Positions 53,232 to 61,650 of a DNA stretch of 64,000 bases are shown in pieces; position 1 is the stretch's first letter, and each line of letters opens with the position of its first letter. Under the pieces are notes generated by a model that saw only the letters and a list, made by a program, of their open reading frames with translations, was not told the DNA's origin and made no database searches. The position numbers and the translations under genes were made by a program. Source of the DNA: Flavobacteriales bacterium (lineage in GTDB: Bacteria; Bacteroidota; Bacteroidia; Flavobacteriales_F; PHOS-HE28); contig JACJZF010000003.1 in NCBI GenBank assembly GCA_020635725.1, forward strand, positions 259,011 to 323,010, read 5' to 3'.

Positions 53232-54134
53232 CTAACGTGCGTTGTATGCGAGCAGGGTCTTCCACGCATCCTGCACCTGGCCTTGCGCCAGCAGCTGCTG
53301 GGCGTGGCGGTGCAGGCTCGCGAGTAGCTCCTGCGGTTGATCGTGCAATGCGATGAAGGTATCACTCAGCTCGGTGAGCTTGTACTCGTTCACGCTGGTC
53401 TCATCGGGAATGGCCATGGCCGCGCCGAGCTGGCCGAGCTCGTTGCCGGTGAGCACCGGGCTCAGGCGCGCTTCCCGCGGAAGGGCATCGACCCCCACGC
53501 CGTAGTGGGTATTCGGCTGCGGCAGCTCGAAGAGCGCATCGCCATGCGCGCGGCAATAGAAATGCCCACCCATGCGGCCCACCGTGTCGATCCGTCGCTG
53601 GTCGATCCGGCCCTCGCTGTCCAAGGCCCCTTCTTCGATGTGGATCATCACCACTTCACAGAGCACCAGATTCCCCGCGCCGCCGCCTGTGCCGGTCTCG
53701 ATCACCTGCTGCACGCGGCACTCGAACTGCACCGGGCTCTCCTTCACTCGGAAGGGCCGCACGCGCTCCGGAGCCACCGGCGTGAGGCCGCTCTTCTCGA
53801 ATTCATTCACGCCTTCGGGGAATTCCCCGCTGGCCACGCTGATCTGCTGCACCATGGCGTAGGTCACCACGTTGATCACCACTTCCGGCACGGCCTTCAC
53901 GTTGTGGTAGCTGTGCTTGGTGGTGTTGTCGCGGCCCCTGCGCGCCGGACTGAAGATGAGCAGCGGCGGGTTGGCGCCGAAGACGTTGAAGAAGCTGAAG
54001 GGGCTGAGGTTCGGCCGTCCTTCCGCATCAATCGTGCTGGCCAACGCGATGGGCCGCGGCCCGATGGCTCCCACCAAGTACCCGTGCAGGGTGCCGATGG
54101 ACAGTTCCTTGGGGTCGAAGCGCTGCGTGGCCAT
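53232..54134 (-). CDS. Flavin reductase-like FMN-binding protein
   Basis: 300 aa. The flavin reductase domain spans about 15-215: YLVGAIGPRPIALASTIDAE, NLSPFSFFNVFGANPP, FSPARRGRDNTTKHSYHNVK and EFECRV-type strand VQFECRVQQVIE. The C-terminal 90 residues are an extra helical segment of unknown role. It binds FMN and may reduce it or act as an oxidoreductase; partner unknown. A TACCTTCG core sits directly upstream. It probably forms an operon with the DUF3127 gene. Confidence 0.9.
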   Translation of the reverse strand: MATQRFDPKELSIGTLHGYLVGAIGPRPIALASTIDAEGRPNLSPFSFFNVFGANPPLLIFSPARRGRDNTTKHSYHNVKAVPEVVINVVTYAMVQQISVASGEFPEGVNEFEKSGLTPVAPERVRPFRVKESPVQFECRVQQVIETGTGGGAGNLVLCEVVMIHIEEGALDSEGRIDQRRIDTVGRMGGHFYCRAHGDALFELPQPNTHYGVGVDALPREARLSPVLTGNELGQLGAAMAIPDETSVNEYKLTELSDTFIALHDQPQELLASLHRHAQQLLAQGQVQDAWKTLLAYNAR

Positions 54135-54140
54135 GGGCGG

Positions 54141-54148
54141 CGAAGGTA
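54141..54148 (-). promoter_or_regulatory. -7 promoter core for the flavin reductase operon
   Basis: TACCTTCG on the minus strand, 6 nt before the start codon, so the mRNA would be almost leaderless. Confidence 0.5.
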
Positions 54149-54189
54149 ACGGGGCCCTCCGGATGGGTCGCCGGGCATAAGGCTTTGGC

Positions 54190-54197
54190 TACCTTCG
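54190..54197 (+). promoter_or_regulatory. -7 promoter core for tRNA-Leu
   Basis: TACCTTCG, 20 nt before the tRNA 5' end. The same octamer in front of a stable RNA gene supports it as this organism's housekeeping promoter core. Confidence 0.55.
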
Positions 54198-54217
54198 CGC
54201 TCCCTTTTTCAAGACCC

Positions 54218-54299
54218 ACGGACGTGGCGGAATTGGTAGACGCGCCAGACTTAGGATCTGGTACCGCAAGGTGTGGGGGTTCGAGTCCCCCCGTCCGTA
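54218..54299 (+). tRNA. tRNA-Leu (anticodon UAG)
   Basis: 82 nt, class II. Acceptor stem ACGGACG/CGTCCGT, D-arm with GGTAGACGC, anticodon stem CCAGA/TCTGG around loop CTTAGGA (anticodon TAG), a variable arm TACCGCAAGGTGT, T-arm GGGGGTTCGAGTCCCCC, discriminator A. The 3' CCA is not encoded. It lies 29 nt before the trigger factor start, so a common transcript is possible. No integrase or repeat marks it as an insertion site. Confidence 0.95.
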
Positions 54300-54328
54300 C
54301 CCAGAAACCGCTATCAGGAACGATACCC

Positions 54329-55681
54329 ATGGACATCCTCAAGGAAGAAACCGGTGCCCTCACCGCTACGCTCAAGGTGAAGCTGACACCCGACGATTAC
54401 AACCCCGGCCTGGAGAAGGCCCTGAAGGAGCAACGCAAGAGCGCCGTGCTCCCCGGCTTCCGTCCGGGCCAGGTGCCCATGAGCCTGATCAAGAAACGGG
54501 TCGGGCGGGCGCTCCTGGTGAACGAGGTGGAACGCCTGGTCGATGAGAACCTGCGGAACTACATCCAGACCCATGGCCTGCGCGTGCTCGGGCAGCCGCT
54601 GCCCAAGAACGAGAGCATCGAGGGCAACGATTGGGACAACCCCGGCGAGTTCCAGTTCGCCTATGAGCTGGGCATGGCCCCGGCCTTCGACCTGGAGCTG
54701 GACAAGGTGAAGGTGGAGCTGCCCGTGGTGGATGTGAATGACGAGCTGGTGAACCGCGAGGTGGAGGACATGAAGCGCCGCTACGGCAAGCTGGAGGACG
54801 CCGAGATGAGCGCTGAGAAGGACATGCTGCTCGGCGACATGATCGAGCTGAATGCCGATGGCACCATCAAGGAGGGCGGCATCATGAACCGCGCCACCAT
54901 CAGCCTCGAGTTCCTGGAGGATGAGGCCACACGCGTCGCTCTCACGGGCAAGGCCGTGGGCCACGAAGTGACCGTGGACCCGCACAAGGTGAGCCGCGAC
55001 CACGACGACCTGGCGCGCATGCTCGGTGTCGACCACGACCTCGTGCATCACCTGGCAGGGAACTTCCTCTTCCGCATCGCCGAGATCAAGCGCATGGTTC
55101 CCGCGGCGCTCGACCAGGAGCTCTTCGACCGCATCTACGGCGAAGGAGCCGTGGCCGACGAGGGCGCTTTCCGCGCCCGGGTGAAAGAGGGTCTGGAGGC
55201 CATGTTCCGCCGGGACAGCGAGCGGATCTACCGGCGCCTGGTGATGAAGGAGCTGAACAAGCAATCGAGCATCAACCTGCCCGATGCCTTCCTGAAGCGA
55301 TGGATCAAGGAGACCAGCGAGAAGCCGGTAACCGCTGAAGAGGTGGAAGAAGGGTACACCGGCTACGCCGACGGGCTGAAGCAGAAGCTCGTGGAGGACC
55401 GGGTGGTGGAGAAGTACGGTCTGGAGGCCAAGGGCGAAGAGCTCGATGGCTTCGCCAAAGGGTACATCGCCGACCAGTTCGCCCAATACGGCCTGCCCGC
55501 CCCCGATCCGGAGCGCCTGCAGCAGATGGCCGCCCGCATGCTCGGCGACCGCGAGCAGATCCAGCGGATGCGCGACAGCATCGTGCAGCAGAAGCTCACG
55601 GTGCACTTCCGCACCCTGCTCGAACCGAAGGAGCGTCGGGTCAGCTATGATGAGTTCATAAACTTGGCACGGACGGCGTAA
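54329..55681 (+). CDS. tig: Trigger factor
   Basis: 450 aa. Ribosome-binding signature GFRPGQVP at 43-50 in the N-terminal domain, a PPIase-like middle domain that is divergent from FKBP, and a long helical C-terminal chaperone domain. It binds nascent chains at the ribosome exit. The open frame extends upstream through the tRNA gene, which is not coding; the ATG before DILKEETGAL is used. Followed by clpP, clpP and clpX, a common arrangement. Confidence 0.95.
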   Translation: MDILKEETGALTATLKVKLTPDDYNPGLEKALKEQRKSAVLPGFRPGQVPMSLIKKRVGRALLVNEVERLVDENLRNYIQTHGLRVLGQPLPKNESIEGNDWDNPGEFQFAYELGMAPAFDLELDKVKVELPVVDVNDELVNREVEDMKRRYGKLEDAEMSAEKDMLLGDMIELNADGTIKEGGIMNRATISLEFLEDEATRVALTGKAVGHEVTVDPHKVSRDHDDLARMLGVDHDLVHHLAGNFLFRIAEIKRMVPAALDQELFDRIYGEGAVADEGAFRARVKEGLEAMFRRDSERIYRRLVMKELNKQSSINLPDAFLKRWIKETSEKPVTAEEVEEGYTGYADGLKQKLVEDRVVEKYGLEAKGEELDGFAKGYIADQFAQYGLPAPDPERLQQMAARMLGDREQIQRMRDSIVQQKLTVHFRTLLEPKERRVSYDEFINLARTA

Positions 55682-55723
55682 GGCGGCCCGGGCGGGCGCG
55701 ATCTTCGCCCGACACAGCCCCGC

Positions 55724-56386
55724 ATGACCGACCCCAACGAGTTCCTGCGCTATGCCGTGAAGCACCGCGGCATCAGCAGCAACACCCTGCACGCCTACAC
55801 GCGCGCGCTCACGCCCTACATCATCGAGGAGCGCCAGCTCAACGTGGCGCAGATGGACGTATTCAGCCGCCTGATGATGGACCGCATCATCTTCCTCGGC
55901 ACAGCCGTTGATGATCAGGTGGCCAACATCATACAGGCCCAGCTGCTCTTCATGGAGAGCGTGGATGCCAAGCGCGACATCCAGATCTACCTGAACAGCC
56001 CCGGTGGCGGGGTGTACGCGGGACTGGGCATCTACGACACCATGCAGTACATCAACCCCGATGTGGCCACCATCTGCACCGGCATGGCGGCCAGCTTCGG
56101 CGCCGTGCTGCTCTGCGCTGGCGCCAAAGGCAAGCGCACGGCGCTGAAGCACAGCCGGGTCATGATCCACCAGCCGCTCAGTGGTACGCAAGGCCAGGCC
56201 AGCGACATGGAGATCGCCATCAACGAGGTGCGGAAGGTGAAGAAGGAGCTCTACGACATCATCAGCCACCACACGGGCCAGCCGTACGAGCGCATCGAGC
56301 ACGACAGCGACCGCGACCACTGGTTCACTTCGGCCGAGGCCAAGGAGTACGGCCTCATCGACGAGGTGCTGATGAAATCGAAATAA
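55724..56386 (+). CDS. ClpP-family protease subunit, first of two tandem copies
   Basis: 220 aa. Serine protease with Ser124 (GMAASFGAVLLCAG), His149 (RVMIHQPLSG) and an Asp in SDRDHW. Nearly the same as the next gene, but eight residues shorter in the N-terminal part: YTRALTPYIIEERQ here, against a longer ASAITSSMTPYIIEER there. The Met after the catalytic Ser is Phe. These changes concern the axial loop and active-site neighbourhood and suggest a specialised subunit, perhaps forming mixed rings with the second copy. Ends 22 nt before it. Confidence 0.93.
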   Translation: MTDPNEFLRYAVKHRGISSNTLHAYTRALTPYIIEERQLNVAQMDVFSRLMMDRIIFLGTAVDDQVANIIQAQLLFMESVDAKRDIQIYLNSPGGGVYAGLGIYDTMQYINPDVATICTGMAASFGAVLLCAGAKGKRTALKHSRVMIHQPLSGTQGQASDMEIAINEVRKVKKELYDIISHHTGQPYERIEHDSDRDHWFTSAEAKEYGLIDEVLMKSK

Positions 56387-56408
56387 GCCAACACGAACAA
56401 CCGACCAC

Positions 56409-57086
56409 ATGTTCCCGAAGGACGAATTCAGCAAGTACGCCGTGAAGCATCGCGGCATCAGCAGCAACACGCTGCACAGCTACACTGCATCGGCCATCAC
56501 CAGCTCGATGACCCCCTACATCATCGAGGAGCGCCAGCTCAACGTGGCGCAGATGGACGTGTTCAGCCGGTTGATGATGGACCGCATCATCTTCCTCGGC
56601 ACGGGCATCAACGACCAGGTCGCCAACATCATCCAGGCGCAGCTGCTCTTCCTCGAGAGCGTCGATGCCAAGAAGGACATCCAGATCTACCTGAACAGCC
56701 CCGGCGGCGGGGTGTACGCGGGCTTGGGCATCTACGACACCATGCAGTACATCAACCCCGACGTGGCCACCATCTGCACCGGCATGGCCGCCAGCATGGG
56801 CGCCGTGCTGCTCTGCGCCGGCGCCAAAGGCAAGCGCAGCGCCCTGAAGCATGCCCGGGTGATGATCCACCAGCCCATGGGCGGCGCCGAGGGTCAGGCC
56901 AGCGACATGGAGATCACCGTGAATGAGATCCGCAAGCTCAAGAAAGAGCTCTACGACATCATCAGCACCCACAGCGGCCAACCCTTCGAGAAGGTGGAGA
57001 AGGACGGCGACCGCGACTATTGGATGGTGGCCGAGGAGGCCAAGGCCTACGGCATGATTGACGAGTTGCTGGTACGGAGCAAGTAA
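56409..57086 (+). CDS. clpP: ATP-dependent Clp protease proteolytic subunit
   Basis: 225 aa, the more canonical copy: Ser129 (GMAASMGAVLLCAG), His154 (RVMIHQPMGG), Asp in GDRDYW, and the Bacteroidota N-terminus KYAVKHRGISSNTLHSYT followed by SSMTPYIIEERQLNVAQMDV. Forms the tetradecameric chamber fed by ClpX, encoded next. Tandem to a close paralogue, so a recent duplication followed by divergence is likely. A hairpin stands between it and clpX. Confidence 0.96.
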   Translation: MFPKDEFSKYAVKHRGISSNTLHSYTASAITSSMTPYIIEERQLNVAQMDVFSRLMMDRIIFLGTGINDQVANIIQAQLLFLESVDAKKDIQIYLNSPGGGVYAGLGIYDTMQYINPDVATICTGMAASMGAVLLCAGAKGKRSALKHARVMIHQPMGGAEGQASDMEITVNEIRKLKKELYDIISTHSGQPFEKVEKDGDRDYWMVAEEAKAYGMIDELLVRSK

Positions 57087-57110
57087 CCCTCAGATTCCCA
57101 GTGGAATCTA

Positions 57111-57139
57111 GCGGCCTCGTCGGCAAACGGCGGGGCCGC
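57111..57139 (+). terminator. Hairpin between clpP and clpX
   Basis: GCGGCCTCGTCG and CGGCGGGGCCGC pair over 12 positions, two of them G-U, with loop GCAAA. No T-run follows. It may attenuate read-through, because a promoter core (TATCTTGG, 57144-57151) follows it before clpX. Confidence 0.45.
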
Positions 57140-57186
57140 GCTGTATCTTGGCGGGCCCTTGCTGACGTAGAACGTCGCCTAGCCTC

Positions 57187-58425
57187 ATGGATAAGAAAGA
57201 GATCAAGTGTTCGTTCTGCGGTCGAGACAAGCAGGACACCAACGTGCTCATCGCCGGGATAACCGGCCACATCTGCGACGGGTGCATCACGCAGGCGCAG
57301 AACATCATCAGCGAAGAGCTGAGCCAGCGTTCGCGCTCGGAGATGGAGGGCAGCCTTATCCTACAGCGCCCAGCCGACATCAAGCGCTTCCTCGATGAGT
57401 ACGTGATCGGACAGGACGATGCCAAGAAGGTGCTGAGCGTGGCCGTTTACAACCACTACAAGCGCCTGCTGCAGAAACCCTCCTCCACAGCCGACGACGT
57501 GGAGATCGAGAAGAGCAACATCATCCTGGTGGGGGAGACCGGCAGCGGCAAGACCCTGCTGGCCAAGACCATCGCCCGCATGCTCAACGTGCCCTTCGCC
57601 ATCGCCGACGCCACGGTGCTCACCGAGGCCGGTTACGTGGGCGAGGACGTGGAGAGCATCCTCAGCCGCCTCTTGCAGGCCGCTGATTATGACGTGAGCA
57701 AGGCCGAGCGCGGCATCGTGTTCATCGATGAGATCGACAAGATCAGCCGCAAGAGCGACACCCCGAGCATCACCCGCGACGTGAGCGGTGAAGGCGTGCA
57801 GCAAGCCCTGCTGAAGCTTCTTGAGGGCAGCACCGTGAGCGTACCGCCCCAAGGCGGCCGCAAGCACCCGGAGCAGAAGCTCATTCAGGTGGACACGCGC
57901 AACATCCTCTTCATCTGCGGCGGGGCCTTCGACGGCATCGACAAGATCATCGCGCGGCGCGTGCGCAGCAGCGCGGTGGGTTACAGCGCCAGCAAAGAGG
58001 GCCGCATCAACGATGAGAACCTGCTCCAGTACGTGAGTCCCACGGATCTGCGCACTTATGGCCTCATCCCCGAGCTCATCGGCCGCTTCCCGGTGCTCAC
58101 CTACCTCGACCCCCTGGACCGCGAGAGCCTGCGCCGGATCCTCACCGAGCCGAAGAACGCGCTGATCAAGCAGTACGTGAAGCTCTTCGACATGGACAAG
58201 GTGAAGCTCACCTTCGACAAGAAGGTGCTCGATTTCATCGTGGACAAGGCCTTCGAGTACAAGCTGGGCGCCCGTGGCCTGCGCTCGATCTGCGAGGCCA
58301 TCATGACCGATGCCATGTACGAGATGCCCGGCGCTGCCGAGCGTCCCGGTGAATTGCGCGTCACCCTCACTTACGCACGCGAGAAGTTCGACCGTTCGCG
58401 CCTGAGCAACCTGAAGGTGGCCTGA
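57187..58425 (+). CDS. clpX: ATP-dependent Clp protease ATP-binding subunit ClpX
   Basis: 412 aa. N-terminal zinc-binding domain with Cys8, Cys11, Cys30 and Cys33; AAA+ core with Walker A GETGSGKT (116-123), pore loop GYVGED, Walker B IVFIDEID (Asp181, Glu182) and sensor 2 GARGLRS. It unfolds tagged substrates and feeds them to ClpP. The region where the RKH loop lies reads RVRSSAVGYSA. Carries a promoter-like core of its own after the clpP hairpin. Confidence 0.98.
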   Translation: MDKKEIKCSFCGRDKQDTNVLIAGITGHICDGCITQAQNIISEELSQRSRSEMEGSLILQRPADIKRFLDEYVIGQDDAKKVLSVAVYNHYKRLLQKPSSTADDVEIEKSNIILVGETGSGKTLLAKTIARMLNVPFAIADATVLTEAGYVGEDVESILSRLLQAADYDVSKAERGIVFIDEIDKISRKSDTPSITRDVSGEGVQQALLKLLEGSTVSVPPQGGRKHPEQKLIQVDTRNILFICGGAFDGIDKIIARRVRSSAVGYSASKEGRINDENLLQYVSPTDLRTYGLIPELIGRFPVLTYLDPLDRESLRRILTEPKNALIKQYVKLFDMDKVKLTFDKKVLDFIVDKAFEYKLGARGLRSICEAIMTDAMYEMPGAAERPGELRVTLTYAREKFDRSRLSNLKVA

Positions 58426-58431
58426 GCCGAC

Positions 58432-58439
58432 TACTTTCG
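58432..58439 (+). promoter_or_regulatory. -7 promoter core for the DUF2911 gene
   Basis: TACTTTCG, 34 nt before the start codon and 7 nt after the clpX stop. Matches the TAnnTTTG/TAnnTTCG forms used elsewhere here. Confidence 0.5.
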
Positions 58440-58473
58440 TGGCCCCTGCTCCCTAATCCGCAGGTTCAAGGCC

Positions 58474-59316
58474 ATGAAACGATTCGTTACCGCGGCTGCC
58501 TTGGCGGCCCCCTTGCTGCTCTCCGCGCAGAAACTCCCCCAGGCCAGCCCGCTCGGCAAGATCGAGCAGGTGGTGGGCCTCACCACCGTGAAAGTGGAAT
58601 ACAGCCGTCCCAGTGCCCGGGGGCGCGTGGTCTTCGGCGACCTGGTGCCCAACGGCGAGGTGTGGCGCACCGGTGCGAACAAATGCACCGTGATCGAGTT
58701 CGACGGCCCGGTGAAGTTCGAGGACCAGGAAGTGGCGGCTGGGAAGTACTCGCTGTTCACCATCCCGGGTCCCGATGTCTGGGTGGTGATCCTCAACAGC
58801 AATACCGATCTCTGGGGCGCCGGAGACCGCAAGCCGGAGGAGGATGTGGCCACCGTGAAGGTGGAAGTGAGGAAGGTGGACCCTATGGTTGAGACCTTCA
58901 CCATCGGTTTCGACGAGGTGAAGGACGACGGCGCCGTGCTGACCATGAGCTGGGAGAACTACCGCGTAGGTGTGCGCATCCACGCCGATGCGACCAAGCA
59001 GGCTCTCGAGAACATCAAGGAGGCCATGGCGAAGCCGGATGTGACCTATGGCGCGTATAGCAGCAGCGCACGCTTCTGCGTGGATCGCGGCATTCAGCTG
59101 AGCGAGGCCCTCTCGTGGGCGCAGAAGAGCGTGGGCATGGAGAAGAAGTACTGGAACACCCACACGCTGGCTCTTGCCTACGCTGCCAACGGCGATTACA
59201 AGAACGCGATCATGACCGCAGAGGAGAGCATCAAGCTGGCCCAGGATGCCAAGGATGAGCAATACGTGAAGCTCAACCGGGCCCGGATCGAGGAGTGGCA
59301 GAAGGCGGGCAAGTAA
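58474..59316 (+). CDS. Secreted DUF2911 protein
   Basis: 280 aa. Signal peptide ending LLLSAQ, then the DUF2911 domain (about 25-165: ASPLGKIEQVVGLTTVKVEY, SRPSARGRVVFG, PNGEVWRTGANKCT, AAGKYSLFTIPG) and a C-terminal helical TPR-like part (WNTHTLALAYAANGDYKNAI). Common in Bacteroidota; function unknown. Ends before a strong terminator, so it is its own unit. Confidence 0.88.
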   Translation: MKRFVTAAALAAPLLLSAQKLPQASPLGKIEQVVGLTTVKVEYSRPSARGRVVFGDLVPNGEVWRTGANKCTVIEFDGPVKFEDQEVAAGKYSLFTIPGPDVWVVILNSNTDLWGAGDRKPEEDVATVKVEVRKVDPMVETFTIGFDEVKDDGAVLTMSWENYRVGVRIHADATKQALENIKEAMAKPDVTYGAYSSSARFCVDRGIQLSEALSWAQKSVGMEKKYWNTHTLALAYAANGDYKNAIMTAEESIKLAQDAKDEQYVKLNRARIEEWQKAGK

Positions 59317-59331
59317 GCTCGCAGCGCATCT

Positions 59332-59364
59332 GAAGCGGGGCCCCACAGGGCCCCGCTTCGTTTT
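59332..59364 (+). terminator. Intrinsic terminator after the DUF2911 gene
   Basis: GAAGCGGGGCCC and GGGCCCCGCTTC, a 12-bp perfect stem with a CACA loop, followed by GTTTT. Textbook Rho-independent form. Confidence 0.9.
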
Positions 59365-59532
59365 ACGCAAGGGCCGTGGGCTTGACTTGACATTGAGGCC
59401 ATACCGGTAAGCATACCCCTGCACGTGGCCATGTGGAATGCGAGCTGCCGCATCTATACATGCGCTTCGCGACAAGGGCGGAATGGCGCCGCGTTCCGAG
59501 CGCTTCAAGTACCCACGAGTAGATCCAGCCGA
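59365..59532. other. Intergenic stretch without recognised content
   Basis: 168 bp between two terminators. Short open frames exist on both strands, but none has a supported start or a protein-like composition. No RNA gene seen. Confidence 0.4.
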
Positions 59533-59582
59533 CCCGATAGCAAAGAACCCCGTGCCTTGGCACGGGGTTCTTTGCTATCGGG
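59533..59582. terminator. 24-bp perfect hairpin, probably bidirectional terminator
   Basis: CCCGATAGCAAAGAACCCCG and its exact inverse copy are part of a 24-bp perfect stem around TT. A-rich and T-rich segments inside the arms (CAAAGAA / TTCTTTG) allow it to work in both directions. It lies 12 nt past the stop of the leftward T9SS gene. Confidence 0.75.
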
Positions 59583-59594
59583 TTCAGGAAGCGA

Positions 59595-61415
59595 TCAGTC
59601 CAGCGTCACGCGCTGCACCATGGAGCCATTGGCATGATCCACGCGCACCATGTACACGCCACGCGCAAGGCCGCTGAGGTCGATCGTGCCGTTGCCATTC
59701 AAGCGGTCGGTCATGACCTGGTTGCCCACCACATCGATCACCGTGATGGCATGGTTGCCGCTCTGGGTCGTGTTGAAGCGCAGGATGCCGTTGGTGGGGT
59801 TGGGGAACATGCTCACGCCGGTGAGCTCAGGCTGCTCCTGGATGCCGACGGTGGGGTTGAGCTGCAGGCGTACCGCGCTGGCATTGCCATTGCCGAAAAC
59901 GGTCTGGTCAACGGGGTCGTAGATGAGGCTGGCATTGCCCGGCTGCGGCACGGTCACGTCGTCGAGCACGAAGATGTCGTACTCGTTGGCCGCGCTGAGC
60001 AGGCGTACGGAGGCATAATAGCCACCTGCGGGCAGGTCCACCGGGGGCACGAAGAGGCCCACGACACGACCGGCAGCGATGTTGGCCGTGGTCACATTCA
60101 CCACGTCGCTCTGCGCGATCGGCGAATTCAGGTTGTCATTGATGACCTGGGTGGTATCGAAGATCGATACGATCACCGCGCTGTTGGCTTCGCTGCCGTT
60201 CGCGAGCTCGGCGCTCACGCCGTAAACGGTGGCTGCTTGGCGCAATTCGTAGTAGACCAGGATCTCCAGGCCATCGGCGGCTCCCTCGAACGAAGTGCTG
60301 CCCATGGAGCTCAGCTCGTTGCTGTCGTACACATCGATGCCATCCAAGGCGTATTCATCATCATCCACCGCGAACTGGCGGGTGATCGTGTTGTCCGTGG
60401 GGTTGGCATCACCGCCGGATTCATTCGACGATACGGTGAAGACCACGTCGTAGATACCGGGCGTGAGGCCGGAGAGGGGCACGAGTTCATCCAGGTCGGC
60501 CAGGGCACCGGGAGCGAGGTCGCCCAGGTCGAACGACTGATCGAGGACGGTGGTGCTGGCGGCATCGGTGATCACGATCTGCACGGCGAGCCCGGTCTGG
60601 TCCAGGGAGCCGAAGTTCTTCACCTGCGCGCCCAGCTCCATGTCGCTGTTGAGCTGGTTGGTCGGGACACGGCCGTATTCCTCACCCGTGCCGGTGTGCG
60701 AGATCACGCCGTAGTTGAGCACCAAGTCATAGGGCTCCAGTTCGATCACGGAGACATCATCCACCATCCAAGCGTAGTCGCAGCCGGCATTCTGGCCGTG
60801 CACGGTGTTGCTCGAGTAGTAGCGGAAACGGATCCAAACGTTCGCCTGATTGGCTACGGCCGAGGTGATATCCAGCGAATAGAGCTCCGGGTTGGTGGTG
60901 CTCGTGTTCACAGCCACATCCGCGTTCACCTGGAACTCGGTCCAGTTGAAGCCATCGACGCTCACGTCCACGTAGCACTCACCGTAGTAGGCGCGGAAGT
61001 ACTGCTCGAACTGCAGCACGGCGCCCGGATAAGCGCTCAGGTCGATGGGGCTGGCCATGGCCAGGAAGGCGTTCTGATTGCCGCCGCAGAAGAGGTCGGA
61101 ATCATACAGGGCGAAGCCGTTGGCGGCAGAGGTCGAGGCGATGTTCGGGATCGCGAAGGGACCGGAGGGGCCGTTGGTGCCCACCACCCAGTTGTCGTTG
61201 TCGGAACCCGCCACGATACCGGCCGTCCAGGTAGATGCATTCGAGAAGTCATCGGACCAGATCACCGCCCGATCGGGACGATAAGGAACGGCAACACCGG
61301 GATCCTGCTGCAGGTTGCTCCGCATCTTGCGGATGGGGAACTCGCGTCCGGACTGAGCGCTTGCGCCCAGAGCGACAACGAGTCCAGCTCCAAGGAGTAG
61401 AGTCTGTTTCATCAT
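59595..61415 (-). CDS. T9SS-exported protein of unknown function
   Basis: 606 aa. Signal peptide (LLLGAGLVVALGASAQ), a jelly-roll, MAM-like front half (VIWSDDFSNASTWT, LDITSAVANQANVWIRFRYY, CDYAWMVDDVSV), an Ig-like middle region with CARDB-type strands (QVKNFGSLDQTGLAVQIVIT) and a T9SS type A sorting domain from about residue 535 (VSMFPNPTNGILRF ... GVYMVRV). Likely binds a glycan or protein outside the cell. The start is the ATG pair at the signal peptide; longer frames upstream run through the promoter-like core TATCTTTC (minus strand, 61444-61451). Confidence 0.87.
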   Translation of the reverse strand: MMKQTLLLGAGLVVALGASAQSGREFPIRKMRSNLQQDPGVAVPYRPDRAVIWSDDFSNASTWTAGIVAGSDNDNWVVGTNGPSGPFAIPNIASTSAANGFALYDSDLFCGGNQNAFLAMASPIDLSAYPGAVLQFEQYFRAYYGECYVDVSVDGFNWTEFQVNADVAVNTSTTNPELYSLDITSAVANQANVWIRFRYYSSNTVHGQNAGCDYAWMVDDVSVIELEPYDLVLNYGVISHTGTGEEYGRVPTNQLNSDMELGAQVKNFGSLDQTGLAVQIVITDAASTTVLDQSFDLGDLAPGALADLDELVPLSGLTPGIYDVVFTVSSNESGGDANPTDNTITRQFAVDDDEYALDGIDVYDSNELSSMGSTSFEGAADGLEILVYYELRQAATVYGVSAELANGSEANSAVIVSIFDTTQVINDNLNSPIAQSDVVNVTTANIAAGRVVGLFVPPVDLPAGGYYASVRLLSAANEYDIFVLDDVTVPQPGNASLIYDPVDQTVFGNGNASAVRLQLNPTVGIQEQPELTGVSMFPNPTNGILRFNTTQSGNHAITVIDVVGNQVMTDRLNGNGTIDLSGLARGVYMVRVDHANGSMVQRVTLD

Positions 61416-61650
61416 GTCTTGAGGTTGTTTGCGTTGAGGGTGCGAAAGATAGAACCGGTCGCAGGGGGTGCCGTTCACGAAATGTCGGCCCGTGAGCCAC
61501 ACGCACCGTCATCCTTCGGCAGCTATCGCTACACGCTCCACGAGAAGCGGACATCTGGCGCGCGCTTCCACGCTCTGTCGCTTGAGGAACGGTGAACTCG
61601 ACGGCGCGGAAGCGAGGTGACCAACCGTACAACTCGTGCCGAACGGTTCG

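Noticed and set aside
54185..54328. Upstream extension of the trigger factor frame
   Set aside because: It consists of the tRNA-Leu gene read as protein.
54200..54330. Integration site at tRNA-Leu
   Set aside because: No integrase, no second copy of the tRNA 3' end and ordinary housekeeping genes on both sides.
54314..56470. 718-codon antisense frame opposite tig and clpP
   Set aside because: The opposite strand encodes well-conserved proteins in full; the antisense product is rich in His, Val and Leu with no known domain. Similar antisense frames opposite atpD, ahcY, ribF and the 606-aa T9SS gene were rejected for the same reason.
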